A stretch of DNA of 64,000 nt from NCBI RefSeq assembly GCF_900106665.1, contig NZ_FNNA01000008.1, forward strand, positions 1 through 64,000. Direction: 5' to 3'. This stretch comes from Paracoccus sanguinis. GTDB taxonomy: Bacteria; Pseudomonadota; Alphaproteobacteria; Rhodobacterales; Rhodobacteraceae. Both the position numbers and the translations under genes were made by a program. Below are positions 56,211 through 64,000 of the stretch, one piece after another. Position 1 is the first letter of the stretch. The number at the start of each line of letters is the position of its first letter. Under the pieces are notes generated by a model, which saw only the letters and a list, made by a program, of their open reading frames with translations, did not search any database and was not told the DNA's origin.

Positions 56211-57770
56211 ATGACCCAGCACCAGCGCCTTCTCATCATCGACTTCGGCAGCCAAGTGACGCAGCTGATCGCGCGCCGCCTGCGCGAACTGAACGTCTAT
56301 TGCGAGATCCACCCGTACCAGAGCCTCGACGACGCGGCCCTGCGGGCGCTCGCGCCCCAGGCCGTGATCCTGTCGGGCGGGCCAGACAGCGTGACCCGCC
56401 CCGGCAGCCCCCGCGCCCCGCAGGCGGTGTTCGAGATGGGGGTGCCGGTGTTCGGCATCTGCTACGGCCAGCAGGTGATGATGGCGCAGCTCGGCGGCTC
56501 GGTCGAGGCCGGCCACCACGCCGAATACGGCCGTGCCTTCGTGACCCCGGCACCGGGCCACTCGGGCGACGGGATCTTCGCCGGGCTGTTCGCCGCCGGG
56601 CGCGAGGAGGTGTGGATGAGCCACGGCGACCGCGTCACCGCGCTCGCCCCCGGCTTCGAGGTGATCGGCACCTCGCCCAACGCCCCCTTCGCCATGATCG
56701 CGGACCCGGCCCGCAGCTTCTACGCCGTTCAATTCCACCCCGAGGTGCACCACACCCCGAACGGCCGGGTCATGCTGGAAAACTTCGTGCGCATGGCGGG
56801 GTTCACCGGCGACTGGACGATGGCCGGCTACCGCGACGAGGCGATCCGCCGCATCCGCGAGCAGGTCGGCGGCGGCAAGGTGATCTGCGGACTCTCGGGC
56901 GGGGTCGACAGCTCGGTCGCGGCGGTGCTGATCCACGAGGCGATCGGGGACCAGCTCACCTGCGTCTTCGTCGACCACGGCCTGTTGCGCCAGGGCGAGG
57001 CCGAGGAGGTCGTGGCGATGTTCCGCGACGCCTACAACATCCCGCTCGTCCACGCCGACGAATCCGAGCTGTTCCTGGGCGCGCTCGAGGGCGTCAGCGA
57101 CCCCGAGGTGAAGCGCAAGACCATCGGGCGGCTCTTCATCGACGTGTTCCAGAAGCACGCGGCCGAGGTGGGCGGGGCCGAATACCTCGCGCAAGGGACG
57201 CTCTACCCCGACGTGATCGAGAGCGTCAGCTTCACCGGCGGCCCCTCGGTCACGATCAAGTCGCACCACAACGTCGGCGGCCTGCCCGAGAAGATGGGCC
57301 TGAAGCTGGTCGAGCCGCTGCGCGAGCTCTTCAAGGACGAGGTCCGCGCGCTCGGCCGCGAACTCGGCCTGCCGGAGAAGTTCATCGGCCGCCACCCGTT
57401 CCCCGGCCCCGGCCTCGCCATCCGCTGCCCGGGCGAGATCACCCGCGAGAAGCTCGAGATCCTGCGCCAGGCCGACGCGGTATTCATCGACCAGATCCGG
57501 CGGCACGGGCTCTACGACGAGATCTGGCAGGCGTTCGTCGCGATCCTGCCGGTCCGCACCGTGGGGGTGATGGGCGACGGGCGCACCTACGACTTTGCCT
57601 GCGCGCTGCGCGCGGTGACCTCGGTCGATGGGATGACGGCGGACTATTATCCCTTCTCTCACGCCTTTCTCGGCGAGACCGCGACGCGGATCATCAACGA
57701 GGTCAAGGGGATCAACCGGGTGACCTACGACATCACGTCGAAGCCGCCCGGCACGATCGAGTGGGAATGA
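56211..57770 (+). CDS. guaA: GMP synthase (glutamine-hydrolysing)
   Basis: A 519-residue enzyme starting [20 protein letters not shown]. The N-terminal amidotransferase has Cys in [15 protein letters not shown] and His/Glu in [13 protein letters not shown]. The ATP-pyrophosphatase has the PP-loop [20 protein letters not shown] (about 226), and the C-terminal dimerisation domain ends [18 protein letters not shown], the universal GuaA end. It converts XMP to GMP. Its 3' end is a known integration hotspot for genomic islands; here the integrase pseudogene follows 292 bases later. Confidence 0.97.
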   Translation: MTQHQRLLIIDFGSQVTQLIARRLRELNVYCEIHPYQSLDDAALRALAPQAVILSGGPDSVTRPGSPRAPQAVFEMGVPVFGICYGQQVMMAQLGGSVEAGHHAEYGRAFVTPAPGHSGDGIFAGLFAAGREEVWMSHGDRVTALAPGFEVIGTSPNAPFAMIADPARSFYAVQFHPEVHHTPNGRVMLENFVRMAGFTGDWTMAGYRDEAIRRIREQVGGGKVICGLSGGVDSSVAAVLIHEAIGDQLTCVFVDHGLLRQGEAEEVVAMFRDAYNIPLVHADESELFLGALEGVSDPEVKRKTIGRLFIDVFQKHAAEVGGAEYLAQGTLYPDVIESVSFTGGPSVTIKSHHNVGGLPEKMGLKLVEPLRELFKDEVRALGRELGLPEKFIGRHPFPGPGLAIRCPGEITREKLEILRQADAVFIDQIRRHGLYDEIWQAFVAILPVRTVGVMGDGRTYDFACALRAVTSVDGMTADYYPFSHAFLGETATRIINEVKGINRVTYDITSKPPGTIEWE

Positions 57771-58062
57771 TTTTTGCCTATCCGGGCATATCCAAAACCA
57801 CGCCAGAGCACGATCTAACTCACTGATAAGAAATAATATTCCTGTCTTCATCTATCGATGCCTATCGGTGGACAGAGATCGCGGCTGTCGGCCCGGTTGA
57901 CGGGCCTTGGCCACATTGATCGCGACGAAATTTGAAAGTACCGTCAAGGGAGATGAGGCTCCTGACGGTACTTTTTTCACGCTAAGCTGCTGACAATACA
58001 CAGACTTTTCCGACGAGAGCCGCCCAAAACCGCGTGACGGTACTTTTTGGAGGTGGCGTACC
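57771..58062. other. Left end of the integrated element next to guaA
   Basis: 292 bases between guaA and the integrase. It is clearly more AT-rich than the core (for example 57770-57850), which points to foreign DNA starting directly after guaA. It holds the repeats listed at 57935-58046. The left attachment site should lie within or just past the guaA 3' end. Confidence 0.6.
57935..58046. repeat. TGACGGTACTTT repeats (possible integrase arm sites)
   Basis: AAAGTACCGTCA at 57935-57946 and TGACGGTACTTT at 57963-57974 form a perfect 12-bp inverted repeat with 16 bases between; a third direct copy is at 58035-58046, 16 bases before the integrase ATG. The inverted pair followed by TTTTTT could also work as a terminator for guaA. 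Confidence 0.6.
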
Positions 58063-58776
58063 ATGTTGACGGACGCAGCGATCAAGTCGCTGAAACCCAA
58101 AGAAAAAATGTATAAGGTGACGGACCGCGACGGCATGTATGTGCGCGTCGCGCCATCAGGCGCTCTGTCGTTCAGGCTGGATTATCGGCTCAATGGGCGA
58201 CGGGAGACGGTCTACCTGGGCAAATACGGACGAGATGGAATCTCGCTGGCGAGGGCCCGAGAGCTGTGCCTAGACGCGCGGCGAGCGATCAGCGAGGGCC
58301 GGTCGCCGGCAATTGAGAAGCAGCGGGAGAAGCGTCGTATCAAGGAGGCGAAGAGCTTCGGCGAGTTCGGCGAAAAGTGGCTGGTGAACGCGCCGATGGC
58401 TGACAGCACCAGAGCGATGCGCCGTTCCATCTTTGAAAGAGAGCTGTTGCCGGTTTGGCGCAACCGCCTGCTGACGGAGATCACTCCGGACGACCTACGC
58501 GCCCAATGCGGAAAGATTGTCGAGCGCGGCTCGCCGGCGACGGCGATCCATGTCCGGGACATCCTGAAGCAGATCTACGGGTTCGCGATCTTGCATGGCG
58601 AGAAGGTGGCTAATCCGGCCGATGACGTCGGCCCGGCATCGATTGCGACGTTCACACCGAAGGATCGCGCTCTATCGCCTGCCGAAATTCGAGTGATGGT
58701 GAAGGAGCTGGAAAAGGTCGCCACGTCGCGCAACGCGAGTTGTGCTGCGATACGATTCCCGGTTGCGGTTATCTGA
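58063..58776 (+). pseudogene. P4-type tyrosine integrase, C-terminally truncated
   Basis: 237 codons from ATG 58063 (MLTDAAIKSLKPKEKMYKVT). The DUF4102 arm-binding domain is intact (GMYVRVAPSGALSFRLDYRLNGRRETVYLGKYGRDGISLARARE) and so is the core-binding domain to about residue 210 (FTPKDRALSPAEIRVMVKELEKVAT). The sequence then breaks off into SRNASCAAIRFPVAVI. The catalytic domain with the R-H-R-Y residues, about 170 residues, is missing; normal length is about 400. No continuation was seen in other frames downstream. The element therefore cannot excise with this gene. Location after guaA fits this integrase type. Confidence 0.85.
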
Positions 58777-58834
58777 GGAAGAACGGAGTGACCGGCACGT
58801 GATGCAGGTTACGCATCACTCAATGCAGCCGGTC

Positions 58835-59179
58835 CTAGAGAAGTGCGCAGAAGCCGCTTGTCGTCATCCACTTCGCACGATCGAGATGGGTGCTGTAGAC
58901 GCGAAATGCGCGGTCGATGTCTTTGGAGTGGTCGAGGTCGAACAATGACGCGACGATTTCGCGCCAATCAGCGCCCTGCCGATCAGCGTCAAGCAGGCGA
59001 ATGTATAGCTTCAAATGCGCTTTATCGTACGCGGTCAGCGCGGTTCCTAATGGCGGCTGGTCGAGAAAATCGTGCTTTGTCACAGCGTCCCCCGAGCGGG
59101 AGATGTATCCGTTGTGGAGGAAATTGTTAACGTGCCTTTTACCTTCCGGCTTCGCGACGAGCCAGACGAATGCGAGCAC
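58835..59179 (-). CDS. DUF2285 domain protein
   Basis: A 114-residue protein from GTG 59177-59179. The C-terminal 75 residues show the DUF2285 pattern: ALTAYDKAHLKLYIRLLDADRQGADWREIVASLFDLDHSKDIDRAFRVYSTHLDRAKWMTTSGF. DUF2285 proteins are typical of integrative elements in alphaproteobacteria and probably bind DNA as regulators of transfer genes. The N-terminal 40 residues are less conserved. It lies 58 bases from the truncated integrase in opposite orientation and follows the XRE gene by 24 bases in the same direction. Confidence 0.8.
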   Translation of the reverse strand: MLAFVWLVAKPEGKRHVNNFLHNGYISRSGDAVTKHDFLDQPPLGTALTAYDKAHLKLYIRLLDADRQGADWREIVASLFDLDHSKDIDRAFRVYSTHLDRAKWMTTSGFCALL

Positions 59180-59203
59180 ACGATGCAGGGACGAGACTGG
59201 TTA

Positions 59204-59446
59204 TCAGGCTTCGGCCTTTCCATGAACCAACAGCACTCCCACACTCTGGTCGGAGTGCATGAAGACGATCCCTGCTCGTTCGAAGGCGCGCCTGACTTCG
59301 CCGCGTGTGCTCTCATAAACCTCGAGACCGCTTGCGGATTCGAGGCGCTTCAGCGCGGTCAGTGATACTCGGGCCTTGTCAGCGAGCGTCTCCTGCGTCC
59401 AACCCAGCAACGCGCGTGCGGCCCGCGATTGTCGGGCGGTGATCAT
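59204..59446 (-). CDS. XRE-family helix-turn-helix regulator
   Basis: An 80-residue protein starting MITARQSRAARALLGWTQET. The HTH_3 fold covers residues 3-60 (ARALLGWTQETLADKARVSLTALKRLESASG). The C-terminal half (GEVRRAFERAGIVFMHSDQSVGVLLV) fits the short one-domain regulators of integrative elements. It is expected to control itself and the element genes. A 15-bp palindrome containing TATAAT lies 44 bases upstream and is a likely operator/promoter. Confidence 0.9.
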   Translation of the reverse strand: MITARQSRAARALLGWTQETLADKARVSLTALKRLESASGLEVYESTRGEVRRAFERAGIVFMHSDQSVGVLLVHGKAEA

Positions 59447-59489
59447 GCATGATCACCTCCCACTCGGACCTACGCGCACGCCAGAACTA

Positions 59490-59504
59490 CGACTATAATA
59501 GTCG
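59490..59504. promoter_or_regulatory. Palindromic operator/promoter upstream of the XRE gene
   Basis: A 15-bp palindrome, CGACTAT-A-ATAGTCG, overlaps a TATAAT box on the plus strand and TATTAT on the minus strand. A repressor bound here would block transcription in either direction. Confidence 0.55.
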
Positions 59505-59593
59505 CTTCATGTGGGCGGGGCTACCAATTTGTCGCTGGCTGGCTGCGCCGGCTGCGATTTTCGCGCCGACTGATTCGGTCGCCTTGAACTTCG

Positions 59594-59620
59594 AAGGCCC
59601 CGTCCATCGGACGGGGCCTT
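59594..59620 (-). terminator. Terminator after the DUF736 gene
   Basis: Perfect 12-bp stem AAGGCCCCGTCC/GGACGGGGCCTT with a three-base loop, ten bases after the DUF736 stop. It ends in CTT rather than a long U-tract but is very stable. Confidence 0.75.
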
Positions 59621-59629
59621 GCGCGGGCC

Positions 59630-59956
59630 TCAGTCGCTGCGCCGCCCGTTCGGACGGGACCAGATCAGCGAGAAGGTGTCGGCGTCCTCGTCGTCGAAGA
59701 GGTTGGCGTAGATCGGGGCGTTGAAGCTGGGGTCATCGAGCTTCAGGCCCATATAGTCGCGGCCCTCGTTGGAGCGCTTGGACCAGGCGGCGCCGATCTC
59801 CGCGCGGCCGACTAGGACCCGTTGGCTGGGGGCGTTCTCGCCGGTGGCGCGCTGGTCGGGGACGATGCGCACGTTCTTGGCCTGGACGCTGAGGGTGACG
59901 ATTTCGCCGCTGAACTCGTTCGAGCCGCTATTCTTGAAGGTGCCGATGGTCGCCAT
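59630..59956 (-). CDS. DUF736 family protein
   Basis: A 108-residue protein from ATG 59954-59956 (MATIGTFKNSGSNEFSGEIV). It has the DUF736 pattern: TLSVQAKNVRIVPDQ, RVLVGRAEIGAAWSKRSNEGRDYMGLKLDDPSFNAPIYANLFDDE and SLIWSRP. DUF736 proteins are a marker of rhizobial/sphingomonad-type integrative conjugative elements, where they lie near the replication and transfer genes. The biochemical role is unknown. A strong terminator follows. The frame upstream of the ATG is not coding. Confidence 0.93.
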   Translation of the reverse strand: MATIGTFKNSGSNEFSGEIVTLSVQAKNVRIVPDQRATGENAPSQRVLVGRAEIGAAWSKRSNEGRDYMGLKLDDPSFNAPIYANLFDDEDADTFSLIWSRPNGRRSD

Positions 59957-60518
59957 TGTAAGTCTCCGTTTTACGTTCCCGAGCCCGCACCATTGCGGCC
60001 TCGATGGCGATCGGCAGGCCGGAGGCGATCGACGGCGCACCCCGCAGGGGCTTGACAGCTAAGGAGGGCTTTCTTGTTTCGCGAGGAATGGCGGCGCAGC
60101 CGGCAGGGGAAGAAAGTTTGACGCGGCTGTTGCGTCATAGGCGATCGAGGCGAAGCCGGCCTTCGGCCAGATCAGGCCATTGAAGAGGCCGTATGGAGCG
60201 GTCGAGGCACGGGGAGGTAACGGAGAAGATGGCGGCCATCGCGCAACGGCAAACCGGCCGCACGGCGGCTCACCGGCTTCCTCTCCTCCCGCCAAGCTGA
60301 CGCTGCTGCATCTTGGCTTCCCGCCGCCGCGATGGAGATCGCCGCGTCCGATGTCCGGTGCTCGCCAAGGCACGGCGCAGCTCCCACAGCGCTCCAGAGA
60401 AGACCGCCTTTCCGGACTAGCGTCGATCCGTGCCCATACGCCGCCCACCGCTCGACATGAGACGACGGAAAGACCACCACAACGACTGGCCTGATCCTCC
60501 TAACGGCGACGACGAAGA
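59957..60518. other. Gene-free spacer in the integrative element
   Basis: About 560 bases without a convincing gene; the open frames (for example 60059-60448 minus) are Arg/Pro-rich without start signals. Long conserved spacers of this kind are common between DUF736 and the next genes in related elements. Confidence 0.45.
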
Positions 60519-60962
60519 TCAGGCCCGCGCGAGATCCCGGTCGGACGGGGCCGGAGCCGCCGCCATTCCAGCGACCCGCACGAACGCGGTAATGCCGACC
60601 GCGACCGCGCCGATGACGGAGAACGCGATTTGCCAAGTGTCGGACGGCATGAGGTGCTTCACGATGCCATGGGTGGCATGGAAGCCGGCGATTGCCGCCG
60701 GGACGACGAAGGCAGCGGCGACGATCACCTTGAGCCACATCGGCCGGACGAAGGTGAGCAGCAGATGACCGGCCGCCAGGGTCATGGCGGCCGCGATAGC
60801 GCCGACAAAGACCGCGCCGGCAATTCCGGCCCCCATGCCGTGGGCCCAAGCCCCTGCGGTCACGCCGACGAACGCCGGCAGCGCGAAGATAGCCAGCGTG
60901 AACAGCAGCCAGCAGAACAGGCCGATGGCAGTGAGGGATGCGAGTATTGCGAGGATGATCAT
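60519..60962 (-). CDS. Integral membrane protein of the integrative element
   Basis: A 147-residue protein starting MIILAILASLTAIGLFCWLL. Four hydrophobic helices are visible, at about residues 2-22, 24-45, 50-72 and 78-95, with a fifth at 108-128 (IAFSVIGAVAVGITAFVRV). It has no signal-peptidase site. Proteins of this type sit beside DUF736 in many alphaproteobacterial elements; no function is known, and a transport or surface role cannot be shown. The start is the first ATG. Confidence 0.75.
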   Translation of the reverse strand: MIILAILASLTAIGLFCWLLFTLAIFALPAFVGVTAGAWAHGMGAGIAGAVFVGAIAAAMTLAAGHLLLTFVRPMWLKVIVAAAFVVPAAIAGFHATHGIVKHLMPSDTWQIAFSVIGAVAVGITAFVRVAGMAAAPAPSDRDLARA

Positions 60963-61099
60963 GGTGGTGGCGTCCGTGAAAAGTCTGACTGTCGCGCCTC
61001 CACCACCACCACGGCGCGCTTGAACTATAGCCGAAAATCGGCTGCGTCGGGAGCGGAAATCGCGTGGGATTTCCGCCAGGCGACGCCAGTTCGCACCTG

Positions 61100-61267
61100 T
61101 TATGGGGCCAACGGATCGATCTCGTGGACGATCGCGGCCATATCGCCGTCATACTCGCTGGCGGGGGTCACCGAGAGGCTGCCGTCGCCGGCCTGAAAGA
61201 TGATGATGGCGGCCATCAGGGTGGTGGCGAGACTGAAGGCGAAGGCGTGGGCGTCGTTAAGAGACAT
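61100..61267 (-). CDS. Conserved 55-residue protein of integrative elements
   Basis: Too short for most gene callers. It reads from ATG 61265-61267 to a TAA at 61100-61102, beginning MSLNDAHAFAFSLATTLMAA and ending VHEIDPLAP. A hydrophobic stretch at residues 8-25 could be a membrane helix; the rest is acidic (SEYDGDMAAIVHEID). I recognise similar short proteins near DUF736 in rhizobial-type elements. Codon bias is good. Function unknown. Confidence 0.65.
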   Translation of the reverse strand: MSLNDAHAFAFSLATTLMAAIIIFQAGDGSLSVTPASEYDGDMAAIVHEIDPLAP

Positions 61268-61493
61268 CGATCCGGCTCCTGTTTAAGCGGAGGACCATCC
61301 CCCGCTGACAGGCGCCCGAAGTGTCGGGCTGAGCGCTGCAATCACCGCGCAGGCGCAGCCGGAGCGGCGGCATGCTCGCATAGCCGACCCTTTACGGGTT
61401 GATGGCGTCAGGCGATCAGTCTGACCAAGGATCAGCGCAGATAAGCGGGGGTGGTTTTCGCGTCAGGAGCCCCGGTGATGCCGGGATCAGGCG
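61268..61493. other. Spacer without gene
   Basis: 226 bases upstream of the 55-residue gene. Nothing coding seen; a short dyad (CCCCGG...CCGGGA) lies near 61471. Confidence 0.4.
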
Positions 61494-62072
61494 TTAGTCG
61501 AGCTCGATCGTTTTGCCGCGGTCCTTTTCGAGGCGGTTCAGATATTTATTCAGGCTGACGGTTACGAAGTGCTCAGTGTGAACGACAGCTTCCAGGAAGT
61601 CGGCGATCTCGTTGACAGGGACTGCCATCGTCCACAGGTGCCGGATGACAAGACGTTCGGCCTCCTCCTTCACCGCGAGCGTGAGGCGAACGATGTCCGA
61701 CGCGTCGGTGTGTGCGGCTATTGAGTTCCGCAGACCAATGAGACGTTCGTGGATCTGCTTCCCGTCGTCAGATCCCTCGTAGACCTTCTTCGCATCAAGC
61801 ATCGGAACTCCCGATCCTGACGATGCAAAGCAGCGGCAGTAGGCCATGATACCGGCGACGAAAAACGCCTGCTGGCGGAGCGAGTTTTCCATTTCGCCGA
61901 GCTCGACCGGGTGATCGCGCACCCACTCGAAGTTGGTGCGCGCGTTGACGAGGTGCATCAGCATATGTGTCCACGACGAAAGACGCTCAAATCCGGGAGC
62001 ATCGAGCGTGAACCCTTCGGCGACGATTTGCGCCATATGCGTTTCGTAGTCTTCGTCCGTGATTGTGCTCAT
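61494..62072 (-). CDS. HEPN-like (AbiU2-type) protein
   Basis: A 192-residue all-helical protein starting MSTITDEDYETHMAQIVAEG. A motif LRNSIAAHTDAS at about residues 131-142 gives R-x5-H, the HEPN ribonuclease signature, in the context seen in AbiU2-like proteins (RN...AHTD). An upstream helix (TNFEWVRDHPVELGEMENSLRQQAFFVAGIMAYCRCF) would form the four-helix bundle. It may be an RNA-cutting abortive-infection effector or a toxin without a visible antitoxin. It is less GC-rich than neighbours, which suggests cargo inserted in the element. Family call is from motif only. Confidence 0.7.
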   Translation of the reverse strand: MSTITDEDYETHMAQIVAEGFTLDAPGFERLSSWTHMLMHLVNARTNFEWVRDHPVELGEMENSLRQQAFFVAGIMAYCRCFASSGSGVPMLDAKKVYEGSDDGKQIHERLIGLRNSIAAHTDASDIVRLTLAVKEEAERLVIRHLWTMAVPVNEIADFLEAVVHTEHFVTVSLNKYLNRLEKDRGKTIELD

Positions 62073-62156
62073 TGCATTCCCGCCGTTCGTCCAGTGGGTA
62101 AGTAGACACGGCGTTGGCTGCGTTCCAGGGTTCCGCCATTTTGGTAGAGGCAGCGC

Positions 62157-63080
62157 TCACGCGCCGCCGAACTTCCAGACCGGAATGCCGAGCTTCTTGG
62201 CCTTGTCGGCGAGGTTGTCGTTGATCCCCGTGCCCGGGAAGTGCATCACGCCCTTCGGCACGATCTCGAGCATCTGGTCGTTGCGCTTGAATGGTGCGGC
62301 TCGGCCGTGTTTCGTCCAGTCGGGCGCGAAGCCAATCTGTGGCACCTTGCGGTTGGTCGCCCAGAGGGAGGCAATCTCCTCGGCGCCCTTCGGCGATTTG
62401 CCATGCACGAGGACCATGTCGGGGTGCTTCTCATGCACCTGGTCGAGCTTGGCCCAGACGAGTCGGTGATCGTTGAAGTCGAGCCCGCCGGTGACGACGA
62501 TCTTGGGGCCGGGAGGCAGGAGGATTTCCTGTTCGGCCCGCTTCTTCGCCATCAGGAAGTCGCGGCTGTCGATCATCGCGGAGGTGAGGTTGCGATGGTT
62601 GACCTTCGATCCGCTGCGCGGGAGCCACGGCTTGCCGATCTGGCGCTCGTAGTGTTCGGCTGCCTGGTCGCGCATCAGCTCGAAGGCGTTCTGGCGCTCG
62701 ATCAGGGTCATGCCCTCGGCGATCAGGCGCTCCAGTTCGACGGACTTCACCTCGCTGCCGTCCTGTTCGCGCTGCGCCCGCTTCTGGGCCTGCTCGTTGT
62801 CGTCCAGTTCCGGGGCGATCCGGTCGGTGGCGCGGTGGAAGACGCAGACGGTCGACCAAAGGAGATCGTCGAGGTCGGGTTCGAGGCGGGTGTCCTCCAG
62901 GGTGCCGATGAGGGCGTCGAAGATATCGGCGACGGCCCCCGCGACCTGGTTGCCGTCGGGTAGCAGACGCTGGTCGGGCTCGTCGGCGAAGGGGCGGTAG
63001 CCGTGAAGCTGGAGTTCGTTCAGGACATGGTCGGTGGGTGAGGATTCGTGGTGCGGTTCGTACTCGTCGTGATCGCGCAT
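62157..63080 (-). CDS. DUF2493 domain protein (SLOG-like)
   Basis: A 307-residue protein from ATG 63078-63080 (MRDHDEYEPHHESSPTDHVL). The N-terminal 180 residues are helical (DUF7168/DUF3577-like position, unassigned). The C-terminus is the DUF2493 nucleotide-binding fold: PKIVVTGGLDFNDHRLVWAKLDQVHEKHPDMVLVHGKSPKGAEEIASLWATN and FPGTGINDNLADKAKKLGIPVWKFG. SLOG-type proteins bind nucleotide ligands or DNA (as DprA). It is a standard member of alphaproteobacterial integrative elements beside the toprim protein. Role not established. Confidence 0.88.
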   Translation of the reverse strand: MRDHDEYEPHHESSPTDHVLNELQLHGYRPFADEPDQRLLPDGNQVAGAVADIFDALIGTLEDTRLEPDLDDLLWSTVCVFHRATDRIAPELDDNEQAQKRAQREQDGSEVKSVELERLIAEGMTLIERQNAFELMRDQAAEHYERQIGKPWLPRSGSKVNHRNLTSAMIDSRDFLMAKKRAEQEILLPPGPKIVVTGGLDFNDHRLVWAKLDQVHEKHPDMVLVHGKSPKGAEEIASLWATNRKVPQIGFAPDWTKHGRAAPFKRNDQMLEIVPKGVMHFPGTGINDNLADKAKKLGIPVWKFGGA

Positions 63081-63389
63081 GGGATGCTCCGTCGGTTGGA
63101 CCGCGACCGTCGCGGCCTTCATGGCGACGAAAGCCAGCGGGCGGGGCGGCCCTGCACCCGGAGCGGAGCGCAGGGCCGAGCGTCAGCGGAGGATGGCGAA
63201 GGCCGGCGATTTTGCTTCGCGATGGAAAGGCGCGGTACGCGCCGCCGGAAAATCGTCGGCCGCAGCCATTGTCGGGCCGGCCCGTTTGCTGGCCGATCGC
63301 CCTCTCGAAGGCCGAGGCGCGGTCCCCCTCCGATGGATTGACGCATCCGCCGAGCACGGCGGCGAACCGCAGGCTCATTCTCCTACCAG
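63081..63389. other. Spacer between DUF2493 and toprim genes
   Basis: 309 bases without a convincing gene. GC-rich, with small open frames on both strands that lack ribosome sites. The gap between two co-oriented core genes recurs in related elements, so it may hold an RNA or a binding site, but nothing specific was recognised. Confidence 0.4.
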
Positions 63390-64000
63390 CTATGCCGCCA
63401 ACGCCATGAAGCGGGCGACGTCCTGCGGCGCGACCTGCAACCGGGCTTCCATGCGCAGTGCATCCAGGCCGAGCGTGCGCAGATCCTCGTTGAAGTCGTC
63501 CAGCTCCGGCGAGATGACGATCGGCTCGATGCCGGCCGCGTTCGCCCGTTCGATCAGGGTGTCGCGGGCCCCGTCACCGGCCGGATCCTTGTCGCGGACG
63601 ATGTAGAGCCGGCGCAACGTGTCGGGAAACAGGATGGCGGCGAGATGTGCCGCTGAAAGGGCCGCTAGCATTGGCATGTCGGGAAGAACCTGTCGGAGCG
63701 ACAGAACGGTCTCGATGCCTTCGCCTGCCGCCATCACCTCGCCACCGATGCCGAAGCGGACCGCATGCCCGAGAAGATCGCCCATTGCTCGCCTTGGCGT
63801 GTCGATCGGCGCCTTGTCGCGGCGCCGGGGATCGAGCCAGGTGCGATGCGCCCCGGTGATCTTGCCGTCGAGGTCGGTGACGGCCGCGATCATCGCCGGC
63901 CAGGTCTCGGTCGGCGAATGCTCGTCGGGTCGATAATAGCAGCGCGGGTGGAAGTGCAGGCTTCCGGTTCCGCGTAAATCCGTAATGCCGCGTTCCCGTA
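63390..64000 (-). CDS. Toprim domain protein (DUF7146-type), cut by window edge
   Basis: About 203 codons are present; the frame stays open to the right edge, so the gene starts outside the window. Visible are TDLRGTGSLHFHPRCYYRPD, then MIAAVTDLDGKITGAHRTWLDP. The toprim fold follows: VMAAGEGIETVLSLRQVLP (Glu), ILFPDTLRRLYIVRDKDPAGDGARDT (Asp-x-Asp) and the end PELDDFNEDL. Such primase-like proteins help replicate or transfer integrative elements. The C-terminus looks complete. Confidence 0.88.
   Translation of the reverse strand, partial: RERGITDLRGTGSLHFHPRCYYRPDEHSPTETWPAMIAAVTDLDGKITGAHRTWLDPRRRDKAPIDTPRRAMGDLLGHAVRFGIGGEVMAAGEGIETVLSLRQVLPDMPMLAALSAAHLAAILFPDTLRRLYIVRDKDPAGDGARDTLIERANAAGIEPIVISPELDDFNEDLRTLGLDALRMEARLQVAPQDVARFMALAA

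Noticed and set aside
56102-56227. Short hydrophobic leader-like peptide before guaA
   Set aside because: The start looks like a lipoprotein signal, but the frame then runs into guaA antiphase; too short and without ribosome site.
56037-57851. 604-codon minus-strand frame opposite guaA
   Set aside because: Antisense shadow; composition His/Asp/Arg-rich and guaA is certain.

Overview
The window looks like a chromosomal segment of a high-GC alphaproteobacterium, most likely a Rhodobacterales/Rhodobacteraceae member. The evidence is strong G/C bias at third codon positions, small phage genes of the DUF6441, DUF6362, DUF7220 and DUF3489 type, a CtaA/M32 peptidase pair, and an intergenic GGGGATATTTAAG-type motif common in that group. 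The species cannot be named from sequence alone.

Layout. (1) About 1-38200 is a lambda-like prophage cut by the left window edge. Its late genes run leftward in lambda order: TerS-TerL-W-portal-ClpP-like protease/scaffold-decoration-capsid-FII-like-DUF6441-tail terminator-tail tube-G/GT chaperone-tape measure. The G/GT pair has a canonical A AAA AAC slippery site. A CmtR-like metal sensor and a divergent HMA-CDF metal exporter form a cargo cassette between the DUF6441 gene and the tail terminator. Upstream lie a ParB-type DNA methyltransferase, a C5 cytosine methyltransferase, a RuvC-like resolvase, a dense GGTTGGGAC repeat cluster, and the early operon (33.6 down to 23.4 kb): regulators, Sak4-like ATPase, ssDNA-binding protein, Cas4-like nuclease, RecD-like helicase and VapE-type primase/helicase. 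A cI-like S24 repressor reads the opposite way and is followed by a probable lysogenic-conversion nuclease and a DUF2924/large serine recombinase cassette.

(2) Between the resolvase and the primase, on the opposite strand, sits a three-gene operon (17.3-21.9 kb). It encodes a small adaptor-like protein, a Rad50/SMC-like ATPase with a zinc-hook-like CxxC pair, and a large helical protein ending in a PD-(D/E)XK nuclease. An intact IS3-family element (1321 bp, 3-bp target duplication) has landed just downstream. This operon is the best candidate here for an undescribed defence system and resembles the general ABC-ATPase three-component plan.

(3) 38.3-45.1 kb is a translationally coupled type I restriction operon, hsdR-hsdS-(DUF4917/SIR2-like)-hsdM, ending near the 3' end of tRNA-Ser(UGA). 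The embedded SIR2-like gene suggests a back-up effector.

(4) 45.4-57.8 kb is chromosomal core: tRNA-Ser, class V aminotransferase, a glutamine amidotransferase/PaiB-like/PuuA-like glutamine synthetase run, SDR, M32 carboxypeptidase, heme A synthase, TrmJ-family methyltransferase, ThiE-like protein and GMP synthase.

(5) From the 3' end of guaA to the right edge lies part of an integrative element: a truncated P4-type integrase with repeated arm-like sites, then DUF2285, XRE regulator, DUF736, a membrane protein, a 55-aa protein, a HEPN-like protein, DUF2493 and a toprim protein cut by the window. Across the window, mobile DNA carries at least four separate defence or conflict modules plus a metal-resistance cargo.
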